Source: a bacterium
Lineage (GTDB): Bacteria > UBA10199 > JAIBAG01
Length of the DNA: 43,054 bases
Direction of reading: 5' to 3'
Assembly: GCA_019695305.1 (NCBI GenBank)
Contig: JAIBAG010000020.1
Location: 1-43,054 of the forward strand
In this document: piece after piece, positions 36,102 through 43,054 of the stretch
Numbering within the stretch: position 1 is the stretch's first letter
How the letters are laid out: each line of letters begins with the position of its first letter
Position numbers and translations under genes: made by a program
The notes under the pieces: generated by a model
What the model was told of the DNA's origin: nothing
The model's input: only the letters and a program-made list of their open reading frames with translations
Database searches by the model: none

Positions 36102-37049
36102 ATGGATAAAAAAGTAACCAGACATTTTCATTATAAGACTACATTTTTAGGCATCTTGCTAAGCCTAGGGAGTCCACTTGGATACATTCTTTTAACCTAT
36201 CTCTTTTATAGTGAAGGTATTTCTTTTTTCCCTTGGATCAAACATCTTTATACCGATCATCTGTTTACATTGTTTTATGTAACAGTACCCACATCTATAG
36301 TTTTTGCCTTGTTTGGCCTTACTCTTGGACTAACAGCAAAAAAATTATGGATACAAAAACAAAGCATGGATCAATTATTGCATGTTGTGGCACACGACAT
36401 TCGCTCACCTCTTACCACCATTCAAATGTCCCTTGCCGCCCTTAAAGACCCCAACATTAACAAAAATGAAGATGCCCACATACACGACATTATTGAACGG
36501 CAAGTTGGCATCATAAAAAATCTGTCGGAAGAAATTTTAGAACTGGAACGTCTTGAAAGCGGTATTTTTACACTTGATATTAAACCAAGTATAATTGGTG
36601 ATTTGCTTCAAAAAACTCTCGAAGAGATGGAACTACTCCTCAAGCAAAAAAAACTTAAGGTGATTCTTGATCCTTCTATCGACTCTTCTTTTAAACTAAA
36701 AGTAGACGCTTTTAAAATAAGACAAGTGTTACGAAATTTATTAAGTAATGCCGTAAAAAATACACTGGAAAAAGGCATTATATTTTTTAGCGTTATTGAA
36801 AGCACCGCCGGACTAACTATAGAGTGCCACAATAAAGGCCAGCAAATTCCACCTAACAAATTAACCATCATTTTTGACAAATTTACTCAGGCAAACAAAA
36901 GCGATCAAAAAAAGGGGTACGGACTAGGACTAGCTATTTGTAAGGAAATTATGGGGGCTCACCACGGCACAATTTATGCTCAAAACAAAACTGATGGTGT
37001 TAGTTTTTATTTATTTTTTCCAAAAACAGCTTTAGAACTATACAAATAA
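36102..37049 (+). CDS. Orphan sensor histidine kinase
   Basis: A 315-residue membrane histidine kinase. Two membrane helices (about 14-35 and 55-79) enclose a loop of only some 20 residues, and no PAS, HAMP or GAF domain is seen. The H-box is HVVAHDIRSPLTT with H98. The ATP domain shows the N-box RQVLRNLLSNAVKNT, FDKFTQ and GYGLGLAICKEIMGAHHG. There is no response regulator next door. Sensing is probably within the membrane. Its last 12 bases overlap the convergent gene on the other strand. No clear ribosome site. Confidence 0.9.
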   Translation: MDKKVTRHFHYKTTFLGILLSLGSPLGYILLTYLFYSEGISFFPWIKHLYTDHLFTLFYVTVPTSIVFALFGLTLGLTAKKLWIQKQSMDQLLHVVAHDIRSPLTTIQMSLAALKDPNINKNEDAHIHDIIERQVGIIKNLSEEILELERLESGIFTLDIKPSIIGDLLQKTLEEMELLLKQKKLKVILDPSIDSSFKLKVDAFKIRQVLRNLLSNAVKNTLEKGIIFFSVIESTAGLTIECHNKGQQIPPNKLTIIFDKFTQANKSDQKKGYGLGLAICKEIMGAHHGTIYAQNKTDGVSFYLFFPKTALELYK

Positions 37050-38066
37050 TCCATCGGAAAAGTTTTCACCAAAAGCCATTGAGGGTGTAAGAGCCCCTTT
37101 AAAGCTTCCCATTCTTATCCGCTCCACCGCTTCCATAGCCGAAATTACCGTAAATTTATAACCCTCCGGAACTACCGCGCGACCTTCATAACCTTTTCCA
37201 TCACCATTACTCACCTTACCATATAAATAAACTTTATGCCGTTCACGCGATGCTACGTTAGGTCCTTTTACAAAAAGAGGGATAAGTTTTTTAATCCCCC
37301 CTTGTACCGGCTTAAAACGTAACGCGGGACGTATAAAATCCAAAAAGCGCATCACACGAATAATTCCACGGGGCATAGCAAAATAAACTTCAATATTAGG
37401 AATATCGGTAGAATAATAAGCTGTAGCAACATCGCCCCACGCACTACTTACCGCCCACATCGATCTCTCGGCAATTGGTATTTGTTTCACTTTATAAGTG
37501 TTATTTACAATTGTGAGCTTACCATCTTTACGAACACGCCCACCTCGCCCTAAACCTTCTACCATAGTTTTAAGAGTACCTGGACTGACACCACCATTTG
37601 TCATAACAGCCAGCTCTAAATGCGTGGCTTCTGGCATTTTCTTTTTTAACTGAGCAGCTAAACAATCGGTAGGCACAACATCAAAACCCACTCCTGGCAT
37701 GGCCGCAATGCCAGCTTGCTTAAACTCATCTGTCCTTTGAAAGATAGATTCAAAAACATCAATCTCACCGGTAATATCTAAATAATTTACCTTGGCTTTT
37801 ATACAAGCATCCACCATCACACGGCTAGTAGCCGAAAAAGGTCCGGCGCATAAAAGTACCGTATCAATGCCCTCAAGATTTTTTACTACTTCGTCCACAC
37901 TTCTCAGGCCAAACACGCGCGGTTCAAAACCTAAATCATTTGCCATTGCCATAATTTCGTTTTTATTCCGTCCTGCAATTACCGGACTTAAACCTATTTC
38001 TTTCGCGCGCTCGGAAATAAGTTTTCCAGTATAACCGTTAGCACCATAAATCATCCAGTTTGTCAT
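37038..38066 (-). CDS. Saccharopine dehydrogenase-like / trans-acting enoyl reductase-like oxidoreductase
   Basis: A 342-residue NAD(P)-binding protein. The Rossmann start WMIYGANGYTGKLISERAKE (4-23), the AGRN cofactor loop and LLCAGPFSATSRVMVDACIKAKVNYLDITGE are typical of the saccharopine dehydrogenase-like group, which includes mycobacterial trans-acting enoyl reductases acting on lipids. The substrate is unknown. The C-terminal half is less conserved, with SVVPEG-like closing segments. The ArsC-like gene stops 9 bases upstream of this start codon, so the two are probably co-transcribed, with arsC first. It overlaps the kinase antiparallel by 12 bases. Confidence 0.82.
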   Translation of the reverse strand: MTNWMIYGANGYTGKLISERAKEIGLSPVIAGRNKNEIMAMANDLGFEPRVFGLRSVDEVVKNLEGIDTVLLCAGPFSATSRVMVDACIKAKVNYLDITGEIDVFESIFQRTDEFKQAGIAAMPGVGFDVVPTDCLAAQLKKKMPEATHLELAVMTNGGVSPGTLKTMVEGLGRGGRVRKDGKLTIVNNTYKVKQIPIAERSMWAVSSAWGDVATAYYSTDIPNIEVYFAMPRGIIRVMRFLDFIRPALRFKPVQGGIKKLIPLFVKGPNVASRERHKVYLYGKVSNGDGKGYEGRAVVPEGYKFTVISAMEAVERIRMGSFKGALTPSMAFGENFSDGLFV

Positions 38067-38074
38067 AAAGCTCC

Positions 38075-38422
38075 TTATAAGAGAGGAAGAATATTTTCGG
38101 GAGGGCGGCCAATAACCGCTTTGTTACCAATTACCACAATGGGTCGCTCAATAAGAACAGGATTATCGATTAAAATGTTAATCCATTCATCACGCGAAAG
38201 TTTTTTATCTTTTAATTTTAATTCCTGATACCGATCTTCTTTTATTCGAATAATATCTTGAGGATTTAACTTTAAAGCTTTGAGGATTTTATCCAGCTCC
38301 AAGGCCGTAGGTGGTGTTTTTAGATATTCAACCACGATGGGCTTAATTCCCTTTTTTTCCAAAAGCTCCAAGGTTTGACGTGATTTGGTACAACGGGGAT
38401 TATGATAAATAGTAAAGGACAT
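38075..38422 (-). CDS. ArsC/Spx-family thioredoxin-fold protein
   Basis: A 115-residue ArsC/YfgD-type protein. The active-site motif is YHNPRCTKSRQTLELLEKKG with a single N-terminal cysteine (C10), and the C-terminal LIERPIVVIGNKAVIGRPPENI matches the family. Members use glutathione/glutaredoxin to reduce arsenate, but many are not true arsenate reductases, and no arsB or arsR lies nearby. The ATG at 38422 fits the usual start; the ribosome site is weak. Confidence 0.87.
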   Translation of the reverse strand: MSFTIYHNPRCTKSRQTLELLEKKGIKPIVVEYLKTPPTALELDKILKALKLNPQDIIRIKEDRYQELKLKDKKLSRDEWINILIDNPVLIERPIVVIGNKAVIGRPPENILPLL

Positions 38423-38476
38423 GTGGGTTTCAACCACAAGTTTTAACGAAATCCAAGAGATAAATAGAGGCAGATT

Positions 38477-39088
38477 TTAAAGCATTTTATATCTTAAAAA
38501 AACCTCACTCCCTACTTTTTCACAAGAAACCAGGTCTAAATTTTTAAAATCGCCAAAACCGTCGCCATCACACAAAGTAGGAGAACCCTTTTTGCCTACC
38601 AAACGTGGTGTAAGAGTAACATAAAGCTCATGAACAAGCCCCGCTTTTATAAATTGATAAATCAAATCCCCACCGCCTTCAATTAACAATGTTTCCACAC
38701 CACGCTTTTCAAGCTCTTCTACTATCCAGGAAGGAGTAATGTTATTTTTATACAAAATCTCGCGATCAACGGGTTTATTTACAGGCTGGGCCGAAGTTAT
38801 AAACAGACGTTGCACTAAATGCGCATCAGGGAGAGGCAAAGATAAAGGATCAGAGCGCGTTACAATCACATTGCAAAATCCCGTTTTCCAAATTTGCTCT
38901 GGCAACGGCAGCAAAGGGAAGGGATTATTGCGAAAACTTTGACCACCAATTAATACAGCATCAGCCTCGCCCCTAAGTGCCTGCATTCGCTTTTGATCTT
39001 CTGACGAACCCAGCCACACATGTTTTTGAGGCTCAATACTAATGCGCCCATCTAATGAAATAGCGGTATTCGTGATAATACGTTTCAT
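38477..39088 (-). CDS. RibD C-terminal-type (DHFR-like) pyrimidine/pterin reductase
   Basis: A 203-residue stand-alone reductase of the RibD_C/DHFR-like fold without a deaminase domain. Hallmarks are TNTAISLDGRIS (5-16), GEADAVLIGGQSFRNNP and VETLLIEGGGDLIYQFIKAGLVHELYVTLTPRLVG. Family members reduce riboflavin-pathway pyrimidines or dihydropterins with NADPH. The 4-base overlap with folB suggests a pterin substrate, possibly standing in for a canonical dihydrofolate reductase. No other riboflavin gene is nearby. Confidence 0.83.
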   Translation of the reverse strand: MKRIITNTAISLDGRISIEPQKHVWLGSSEDQKRMQALRGEADAVLIGGQSFRNNPFPLLPLPEQIWKTGFCNVIVTRSDPLSLPLPDAHLVQRLFITSAQPVNKPVDREILYKNNITPSWIVEELEKRGVETLLIEGGGDLIYQFIKAGLVHELYVTLTPRLVGKKGSPTLCDGDGFGDFKNLDLVSCEKVGSEVFLRYKML

Positions 39089-39444
39089 TTTTTGCGGAAA
39101 CACACATAAGATACGGCCGGAACATTGGGCATCTCAAGCGGGTATTTCGTTACTTTAACCAGAACAGATACAATGGAAAAATTATGAAGCAACAGCTCGG
39201 CCACATCTTCAGCCACTGTTTCTAACAAATTATAGCGACGCGACTCAAACAACTTGCCAAGCATTTGATTAGCTTCAAAATAATCCATTTTGATAGCATC
39301 AATATCGTCCTTTTTTGACGTATCAATAGCGTATACTCCCACTTCCAAATCGAGAGTAATTTTTTGGCGAATTTTCTTTTCGTAGGGATGAAAACCGAGC
39401 TCACATTCAAAGCTCATACCGTTGCATATAATTTTATCTTCCAT
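39085..39444 (-). CDS. folB: Dihydroneopterin aldolase
   Basis: A 119-residue FolB that cleaves dihydroneopterin to 6-hydroxymethyl-dihydropterin in folate synthesis. The N-terminal CNGMSFECELGFHPYEKKIRQKITLDLEV, central YNLLETVAEDVAELLL and C-terminal VLVKVTKYPLEMPNVPAVSY (with the conserved Lys) match the family. It is the first gene of a pair with the RibD_C-type reductase. No Shine-Dalgarno is obvious at this ATG; one nine codons later is possible but would lose family residues. Confidence 0.9.
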   Translation of the reverse strand: MEDKIICNGMSFECELGFHPYEKKIRQKITLDLEVGVYAIDTSKKDDIDAIKMDYFEANQMLGKLFESRRYNLLETVAEDVAELLLHNFSIVSVLVKVTKYPLEMPNVPAVSYVCFRKK

Positions 39445-39496
39445 TCAAAAAAACTAACCACAACAACGGCAAAAAACCAAGGATATATTTTGAGAG

Positions 39497-40363
39497 TTAT
39501 AGATAGCCTGGGGATTGCTCTATTTTATGAACCGACATTTGTGTTTCTAATACCGACTCGCAACGATCAACAAAACCTATTACGGGCCCTGCCTCCTCTG
39601 GGAAGGGCGTCATAGCAAGCGGGATATGACCGGGGCCCGTAAGCAAACCCGAGGTAGCATCAATTCCTACCCAACCAGCACCAGGTAAAAAAGCCTCGGC
39701 CCAAGCATGAAAATCAACCTCATGAGAATCTTGTTTAAGTTGCACCAAATAGCCCGATACAAAACGAGCCGCTATTCCTAATTGCCTAAAAATTTGAACA
39801 GCCAGCCATGCAAAATCGCGACATGAGCCCTTGCGTTTAGTAAGGGTTTCAACCGCCGTTTGAACACCTGGCTCAAAACGCTTTTCGTAAGTAACATCTT
39901 CCTTAATGCTGATAGCTACCCTCTCCACCCAATCAAAAGTATAAGCAGTACCTTTTGCATGAAGCGCGTCTAAATAATCTTCCAACACCGGATAAACCAG
40001 CTCTGTTTTTTGATAAGGAATTAATTTATCACGCAGAGGCGAACGATAAATAAACGGATATCGAACGGATTCATCTTCTAAACTGTTCATCGTTAAATCG
40101 GCCCGGCCCAGATGAGCCAAAAGTTCAACCTCAATATCTAACACCGTTACGTGCCCTAAAACAGATACACGCGCATATTCGTTACCATAAGCGTCGTGAG
40201 CCCAATCAATATTAACAGGTGCCGGGCGTACCTTAAGACTGTATTTTTCTACAGGCACACGTGACTGAGACTGTACTTTTAAAAATACTTTTTGCTCCGA
40301 TAAAGAAACCGGCCTGTCGTAGCGGTAACGCGTATGATGACGAATAAAAACGGATGAGCTCAT
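39497..40363 (-). CDS. Transglutaminase-like cysteine protease-fold protein
   Basis: A 288-residue protein with a bacterial transglutaminase-like N-terminal beta domain (VFIRHHTRYRYDRPVSLSEQKVFL) and a core domain. Cys lies in KRKGSCRDFAWLAVQIFRQLGI, His in VDFHAWAEAFLPGAGWVGID, and Asp follows in IDATSG, giving a complete catalytic triad. The ATG at 40363 is chosen because family homology starts there; longer in-frame starts run through a hairpin and the end of the previous gene. It forms the conserved trio with alpha-E and ATP-grasp proteins; the product of the trio is not established. Confidence 0.88.
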   Translation of the reverse strand: MSSSVFIRHHTRYRYDRPVSLSEQKVFLKVQSQSRVPVEKYSLKVRPAPVNIDWAHDAYGNEYARVSVLGHVTVLDIEVELLAHLGRADLTMNSLEDESVRYPFIYRSPLRDKLIPYQKTELVYPVLEDYLDALHAKGTAYTFDWVERVAISIKEDVTYEKRFEPGVQTAVETLTKRKGSCRDFAWLAVQIFRQLGIAARFVSGYLVQLKQDSHEVDFHAWAEAFLPGAGWVGIDATSGLLTGPGHIPLAMTPFPEEAGPVIGFVDRCESVLETQMSVHKIEQSPGYL

Positions 40364-40419
40364 ATTACTGGCTGCGCTACGCGGAACATAAAATATTTCA
40401 TTATGATCCGCTCTGCATA

Positions 40420-40472
40420 ACGGGGAGTAAACAGAATAACTTAATTCAATTAAGCTATTCTGTACTCCCCGT
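40420..40472 (-). promoter_or_regulatory. Long intercistronic hairpin
   Basis: Three paired blocks form one long stem: ACGGGGAGT/ACTCCCCGT (40420-40428 with 40464-40472), ACAGAATA/TATTCTGT (40431-40438 with 40456-40463) and CTTAATT/AATTAAG (40440-40446 with 40448-40454). It has only one mismatch and a 2-base bulge. It covers the alpha-E stop codon and precedes the transglutaminase start by about 60 bases. No T-run follows, so it is more likely an mRNA stability or attenuation element than a terminator. Confidence 0.65.
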
Positions 40473-41432
40473 AATATCTTCCAAGCCTCCAAAGTAAGTT
40501 TGTGAAAAATGCCCGTGCACCAAAAGTAGCTGCTCAATAATGCTTTGTAAGTAGGTATGGTACCCTACTTCAAAAATAACAGGAATGGAAGTAGACTCAA
40601 TTTCAGACAACAAACCGATAATTTTTTGATTTAAAAGCCAATAGGCCATCGACTGATCTTGGTGCGGCATTTCTGTCATTAATTTTTTAATACGCGTCAG
40701 ATTAAAAAGAACCGATTTAGGAAAACGCCGGTTTAAAATGAGAAGTTCGGCAATATTGGCCGGATCAATGCGATTGGAATATGTATTTAAATATGGTTCC
40801 AACCCATCCACCGATCGTAATAATATTTGCCATTGATGAATATCTACAGGCTTTCCTACTTCATCAACACTTTCTAACAAAACGTGATATTTAAGATCTA
40901 AAAGCGATGCCGTTTCCAGAGCTCTTTCTAATGCTCTGCCCAAGTGAATAAATTGCCAGGCTTCATCCCGCATGAGCGTGTTATCAAGCGCTCCAAAAAA
41001 GGCAAAACCAAAATCTTTTACACGTCTATAAAACATAGACGGATCAAACGAAAGTATTTCGTGAATATTGCGGTTTTTAAGCCATAAATAAAATTCATTC
41101 ACAATCATCCACAGTGGACTAGAAATTTGGTTGCGCACAGCCCTCATGTTATCGCGAACAGTAGAAATACAACTAAAAATGGAACTCAGATTTTCCCTTG
41201 AAAAAATTAAAAACGAATGAACTGTTTGTTCGTTGGCCTCGGCATAAAATTTATGGAAAAAATCTAACCCCTGATTCACCACAATAAGCGATTCCCACAT
41301 ATTAGAAACCGAGGCATTGCCCTCCTGCTCCATAAATGCCAAGTGGGTAACCTCAAGTAAATTCATGGTATCGTTAGCGCGTTCCATGTAGCGGCCAATC
41401 CAGTAAAAATTTTCGGCAATTCTGCTTAACAT
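40455..41432 (-). CDS. Alpha-E domain protein (DUF403)
   Basis: A 325-residue, nearly all-helical protein of the alpha-E family. It starts with the hallmark MLSRIAENFYWIGRYMERAND and has later conserved segments REDNMRAVRNQIS-like (VRDNMRAVRNQISSPLW) and FIHLGRALERALETASLLDLKY. Members are found with circularly permuted ATP-grasp and transglutaminase-like partners, as here, in a putative peptide-forming or modifying system. It begins 3 bases after the ATP-grasp stop. Its final codons and stop lie inside a long hairpin. Confidence 0.92.
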   Translation of the reverse strand: MLSRIAENFYWIGRYMERANDTMNLLEVTHLAFMEQEGNASVSNMWESLIVVNQGLDFFHKFYAEANEQTVHSFLIFSRENLSSIFSCISTVRDNMRAVRNQISSPLWMIVNEFYLWLKNRNIHEILSFDPSMFYRRVKDFGFAFFGALDNTLMRDEAWQFIHLGRALERALETASLLDLKYHVLLESVDEVGKPVDIHQWQILLRSVDGLEPYLNTYSNRIDPANIAELLILNRRFPKSVLFNLTRIKKLMTEMPHQDQSMAYWLLNQKIIGLLSEIESTSIPVIFEVGYHTYLQSIIEQLLLVHGHFSQTYFGGLEDITGSTE

Positions 41433-41435
41433 ATA

Positions 41436-42857
41436 TTATTTTCTTAAAACCCAGGTATCTTTACCGCCACCACCCTGAGAAGAATTAACGACAAGTGATC
41501 CACGCGTTAATGCCACACGCGACAAACCGCCAGGCAAAAACCTGATATCGCCTCCTGCTTCAGTTAAAACAAAGGGACGTAAATCGATATGACGTGGTTC
41601 AAAAGTGGACGTTTCACCAATAAAGGTAGGATGACAAGACAGCTGAATAATTTTTTGGGCAATATACGCCTCTGGGTTCTGCAATACTTTACAAGCAAAA
41701 GCTTCACGTTCATTTTTACTGGCAGCAGATCCAATAAGCATACCATAACCACCAGAACCTCCTGTGGGCTTAACCACAAATTCTTCTAAATGATTAAGCA
41801 CATACTCACGAGATTCTATGTCGCGCATTAAAAAAGTTTCTACATTAGCAATAAGTGGTTTTTCATTTAGATAATATTTTATCATTTGGGGTACAAAGGA
41901 ATATACAGCCTTATCATCGGCAATCCCGGTTCCAATGCTATTAGCAAGCGCCACATTACCCTCTTTAAAACATTCAAAAAGACCGGGAACTCCCAATTGA
42001 GAATCACTTCTAAAAACGTCTGGATCAAGAAAATCTTCGTCAATACGACGGTATATAACGTCTATTCTTTCCAAACCGCAGGTGGTTTTCATGTAAACTT
42101 TTTTACGTTTTACAACCAGATCTTGCCCCTCTACCAACTGGATACCCATATTAGCCGCTAAAAAGGCATGCTCGTAATAGGCACTATTAAAAATGCCCGG
42201 TGTTAAAAGAACAATATTAGGTCTCACTTCGGTTGGCATGAGAGAAGAAAGAGTGGTTAATAAATCACGGGTATAGGAAGAAACCGGTTCAACAGAATAC
42301 AAATTAAAAAGTTCCGGAAAAATTTTTTGCATCACTTCGCGATTTTCTAAAACATAAGATACCCCAGACGGACAACGCGCATTATCTTCAAGTACATAAT
42401 AACCACCTTCGTGATCACGAATAATATCAATGCCTGCAATAGAAATATAAACATCACCCGGAACCCGCACCCCTTTCATTTCGGGACGATACAGAGGATT
42501 ATTAAAAATAAGATCGGAAGGAATAATGCCATCACGGATGATATGCTGCTCATGATAAATATCGGCTAAAAAAAGATTAAGTGCACGGATGCGTTGTGCT
42601 AATCCTTTTTCCAATAAATCCCACTCTTGTGCGTCTAAAATGCGCGGCATGATGTCGAAGGGAATAATTTTTTCAAGCCCGCTCGAATCGCCATACACCG
42701 TATAGGTAACCCCTTTGGTTAAAAAGGCCATGTTGGCGTGTTGAGCTCGCTTTAACAATTCTTTTGCAGGTAAATTTTTAAGAAAAGCATGAAGCTTTTG
42801 ATAGACTGTTCGCGGCAAACCTTCGGCGCCATACATCTCATTAAAGTTAGATTGCAT
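41436..42857 (-). CDS. Circularly permuted ATP-grasp type 2 protein
   Basis: A 473-residue ATP-dependent ligase-like protein (DUF404/DUF407). Family blocks are TKGVTYTVYGD, PFDIMPRILDAQEWDLLEKGLAQRIRALNLFLADIY, IAGIDIIRDHEGGYYVLEDNARCPSGVSYVLENR and the nucleotide-binding FVVKPTGGSGGYGMLIG. It likely forms an amide bond using ATP; the substrate is unknown. It is the first gene of the trio with alpha-E and transglutaminase-like proteins, all on the minus strand. No Shine-Dalgarno is seen at the ATG. Confidence 0.93.
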   Translation of the reverse strand: MQSNFNEMYGAEGLPRTVYQKLHAFLKNLPAKELLKRAQHANMAFLTKGVTYTVYGDSSGLEKIIPFDIMPRILDAQEWDLLEKGLAQRIRALNLFLADIYHEQHIIRDGIIPSDLIFNNPLYRPEMKGVRVPGDVYISIAGIDIIRDHEGGYYVLEDNARCPSGVSYVLENREVMQKIFPELFNLYSVEPVSSYTRDLLTTLSSLMPTEVRPNIVLLTPGIFNSAYYEHAFLAANMGIQLVEGQDLVVKRKKVYMKTTCGLERIDVIYRRIDEDFLDPDVFRSDSQLGVPGLFECFKEGNVALANSIGTGIADDKAVYSFVPQMIKYYLNEKPLIANVETFLMRDIESREYVLNHLEEFVVKPTGGSGGYGMLIGSAASKNEREAFACKVLQNPEAYIAQKIIQLSCHPTFIGETSTFEPRHIDLRPFVLTEAGGDIRFLPGGLSRVALTRGSLVVNSSQGGGGKDTWVLRK

Positions 42858-42935
42858 ACACTTGTGGTATGCAGCCCGTATGCCAAGGCTAACCTGCCTT
42901 AAAATAAGGCTTTTATGAATAAAATCATGGTACGT

Positions 42936-43054
42936 TCAAGGTGGAAGTGCACCACTACGTAATTTTTTGAGTATTTCCGCAGGAGTATAAAAGTCTAAAC
43001 ATTTTCTCGGTCTATGGTTGAGACGATGTTCGACGAGAAGAATATCCTTTTCTG
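42936..43054 (-). CDS. IS30-family transposase, C-terminal part (cut by the window end)
   Basis: A minus-strand frame entering from the right edge encodes EKDILLVEHRLNHRPRKCLD, then FYTPAEILKKLRSGALPP and a TGA at 42936-42938. The LNxRPRKCLxxxTPxE pattern is the C-terminus of IS30-type DDE transposases. The TTCAAGGTGGAAGTGCACC run at the stop may overlap the terminal inverted repeat. Whether the element is intact cannot be judged from this window. Confidence 0.8.
   Translation of the reverse strand, partial: EKDILLVEHRLNHRPRKCLDFYTPAEILKKLRSGALPP

Overview
The window is chromosomal DNA from an AT-rich Gram-negative bacterium. The evidence is a murJ flippase, periplasmic and lipoprotein-type signal peptides, and one complete 16S-tRNA-Ile-tRNA-Ala-23S-5S operon. 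The 16S reads like a deltaproteobacterial-type (Bdellovibrionota/UBA10199-like) lineage, but that placement is an impression from reading, not a tree. Almost every coding stretch looks intact under the standard code. Many minus-strand neighbours overlap by 1-4 bases, which indicates long operons.

Layout. 1-2000: a Phd/RelE-type toxin-antitoxin pair, a small unknown gene and an ORF6N-domain gene studded with palindromes and carrying a short in-frame insertion. 2067-6076: an unknown cysteine-rich protein overlapping a membrane protein, then a 554-residue membrane/coiled-coil protein, a glutathione S-transferase and a MarR regulator. 6215-7687: a MarR-type operator, a tiny membrane ORF with an in-frame UGA, and a flavin monooxygenase whose start codon lies inside a hairpin. 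7730-8916: two secreted/membrane unknowns. 8943-15069: the rRNA operon on the minus strand, with tandem promoters and clear processing stems. 15123-20330: a minus-strand operon of an unknown membrane protein, a fatty acid desaturase, an MMPL/RND lipid transporter and a PhcB-like methyltransferase. 20439-21568: an ImmA-like metalloprotease and XRE repressor pair. 21714-22856: three tandem secreted proteins with exactly the same ten-cysteine spacing. 22985-23701: an unknown protein with an internal repeat.

23706-26233 holds purEK and a glutamyl-Q tRNA synthetase. 26869-32786 is a continuous minus-strand chain: copper ATPase, DUF167, alpha/beta hydrolase, murJ and an RlmM-like rRNA methyltransferase. 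32867-34523 holds envelope and oxidative stress genes (Spy-like, MsrB, 1-Cys peroxiredoxin). 34591-39444 holds BrkB, 3-methyladenine glycosylase, an orphan histidine kinase, a saccharopine-dehydrogenase-like reductase, an ArsC-like protein and a FolB plus RibD-C reductase pair. 39497-42857 is the well-known trio of transglutaminase-like, alpha-E and circularly permuted ATP-grasp proteins. The window ends in the 3' part of an IS30-type transposase.

The most interesting system is 15123-21597. The ImmA-XRE pair and the adjacent lipid operon share a near-identical 14-base palindromic site (AACTAATTAGTTAT / AACTAATCAGTTAT) just upstream of their first genes. This suggests that a protease-relieved repressor controls synthesis, methylation and export of a fatty-acid-derived molecule. 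The ten-cysteine trio next door and the UGA-interrupted ORF with a start-codon hairpin are the next best leads. All functional statements come from reading motifs; no database search was run.
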